A stretch of 12,610 nt of DNA from Spirochaetaceae bacterium UBA4077 (GTDB lineage: Bacteria > Spirochaetota > Spirochaetia > Treponematales > Rectinemataceae): contig DFYR01000037.1 in the NCBI GenBank assembly GCA_002383375.1, forward strand, positions 5,137 to 17,746, read 5' to 3'. Positions 12,120 through 12,610 of the stretch are shown one piece after another (position 1 is the stretch's first letter; each line of letters begins with the position of its first letter). The translations under genes were made by a program, and so were the position numbers. Below the pieces are notes generated by a model. That model worked only from the letters and a program-made list of their open reading frames with translations. It searched no databases and was not told the DNA's origin.

Positions 12120-12610
12120 ATGAGCCTCTCTTTGGAACGAATAAAGGAAGCAGCAAGACGGATAGAGCCCTATGCCCATAGAACGCCAGTCCTCACCTGC
12201 GGAAGTCTGGATAAAGTCGTCGAGGCTCAGGTTTTTTTTAAGTGCGAAAACTTCCAGAAGGTAGGGGCATTTAAATTCAGGGGCGCCTGCAATGCGGTCT
12301 TTTCCTTGAGCGACCAGGAAGCAGCCAAGGGCGTCGCGACTCACTCTTCTGGCAACCATGCCCAGGCCCTCGCTCTCGCCGCCCGCATGCGGGGTATTCC
12401 TGCGTACATCGTGATGCCCCGCACCGCGCCTTCGGTCAAAAAAGCCGGTGTCCTGGGCTACGGCGGGCAGGTTACGTTGTGCGAGCCAACCTTGGAAGCT
12501 CGGGAAGCTACCCTGGCCGAAGTCGTCGCAAGGACCGGCGCCACGGTCGTCCATCCATATAACGATGAGCGCGTCATCACCGGCCAGGGCACGGCGGCCA
12601 TGGAGCTTCT
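12120..12610 (+). CDS. PLP-dependent serine racemase / threonine dehydratase family enzyme, 3' truncated by window edge
   Basis: The first 163 codons are visible. The product is a fold-type II PLP enzyme. Lys52 in GAFKFRGACNA is the Schiff-base lysine, and SSGNHAQALA (76-85) binds PLP. IPAYIVMPRTAPSVKKAGV and GQGTAAMELL are typical of serine racemase and its close dehydratase relatives. The Ser before GNH (S77), where biosynthetic threonine deaminases usually carry Ala (SAGNHAQ), corresponds to the re-face catalytic serine of serine racemase. Serine racemisation or serine/threonine/hydroxyaspartate dehydration are therefore all possible. There is no N-terminal regulatory domain; a C-terminal ACT domain cannot be excluded because the end is missing. 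The start is ATG 12120 with AAGGGGG eight bases upstream. A T8 run lies inside the codons for VFFK. Nothing upstream suggests an operon. Confidence 0.87.
   Translation, partial: MSLSLERIKEAARRIEPYAHRTPVLTCGSLDKVVEAQVFFKCENFQKVGAFKFRGACNAVFSLSDQEAAKGVATHSSGNHAQALALAARMRGIPAYIVMPRTAPSVKKAGVLGYGGQVTLCEPTLEAREATLAEVVARTGATVVHPYNDERVITGQGTAAMEL

Noticed and set aside
12232..12239. T8 run in the PLP enzyme gene as a programmed frameshift site
   Set aside because: The reading frame continues normally with conserved motifs on both sides, and no alternative-frame product is evident.
12048..12554. Antisense ORF (168 codons) opposite the PLP enzyme gene
   Set aside because: The + strand reading has clear catalytic motifs and an SD; the antisense product resembles nothing and extends into the promoter region.

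Overview
The window looks like a chromosomal segment of a moderately GC-rich, double-membrane anaerobe. A spirochaete of the Treponema type is my best guess, from overall gene character and periplasmic-type secreted proteins. No rRNA or marker gene confirms this, so it is weak inference. I see no tRNA, rRNA, IS element, phage gene or CRISPR array. Shine-Dalgarno (SD) sites are strong for most genes.

Left part (1-3434, + strand). The 3' part of an SfsA gene fused to a DUF123/GIY-YIG (Uri-type) nuclease runs off the left edge. Next comes a short signal-peptide-like ORF that stops at an in-frame TAG, followed in the same frame by a flavodoxin; it looks like one secreted or anchored flavodoxin gene broken by a nonsense codon. 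Then come an ArsB/NhaD-type 11-12 helix ion transporter and an XRE-cupin regulator.

Middle part (3443-8778). A beta-lactamase-fold serine hydrolase on the - strand is divergent from a tight three-gene + operon: an uncharacterised radical SAM enzyme with extra C-terminal cysteines, a FucA-like class II aldolase, and a divergent MtnA/eIF2B-type sugar-phosphate isomerase. The aldolase plus isomerase pair resembles the 5-deoxyribose / DHAP-shunt route that salvages the 5'-deoxyadenosine released by radical SAM enzymes. Downstream, after a 244-nt leader with several hairpins, lies metQ, the binding protein of a methionine ABC transporter, so the block hangs together around methionine/SAM use and recycling.

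Right part (8775-11912). A - strand operon encodes an ECF sigma factor, an anti-sigma factor (zinc-finger inside, one membrane helix, AMPK/CBM48-type glycogen-binding domain outside) and a secreted helical protein with a long Gly/Ser/Pro tail. Divergent from it are a 31-34 residue membrane peptide and, overlapping it, a second secreted helical protein with a Ser/Pro/Gly-rich basic tail. This looks like one cell-envelope signalling unit in which an alpha-glucan or related ligand may be sensed outside the membrane. A 34-nt perfect hairpin closes it.

Right edge (12120-12610). The 5' end of a fold-type II PLP enzyme of the serine racemase / threonine dehydratase family runs off the window.
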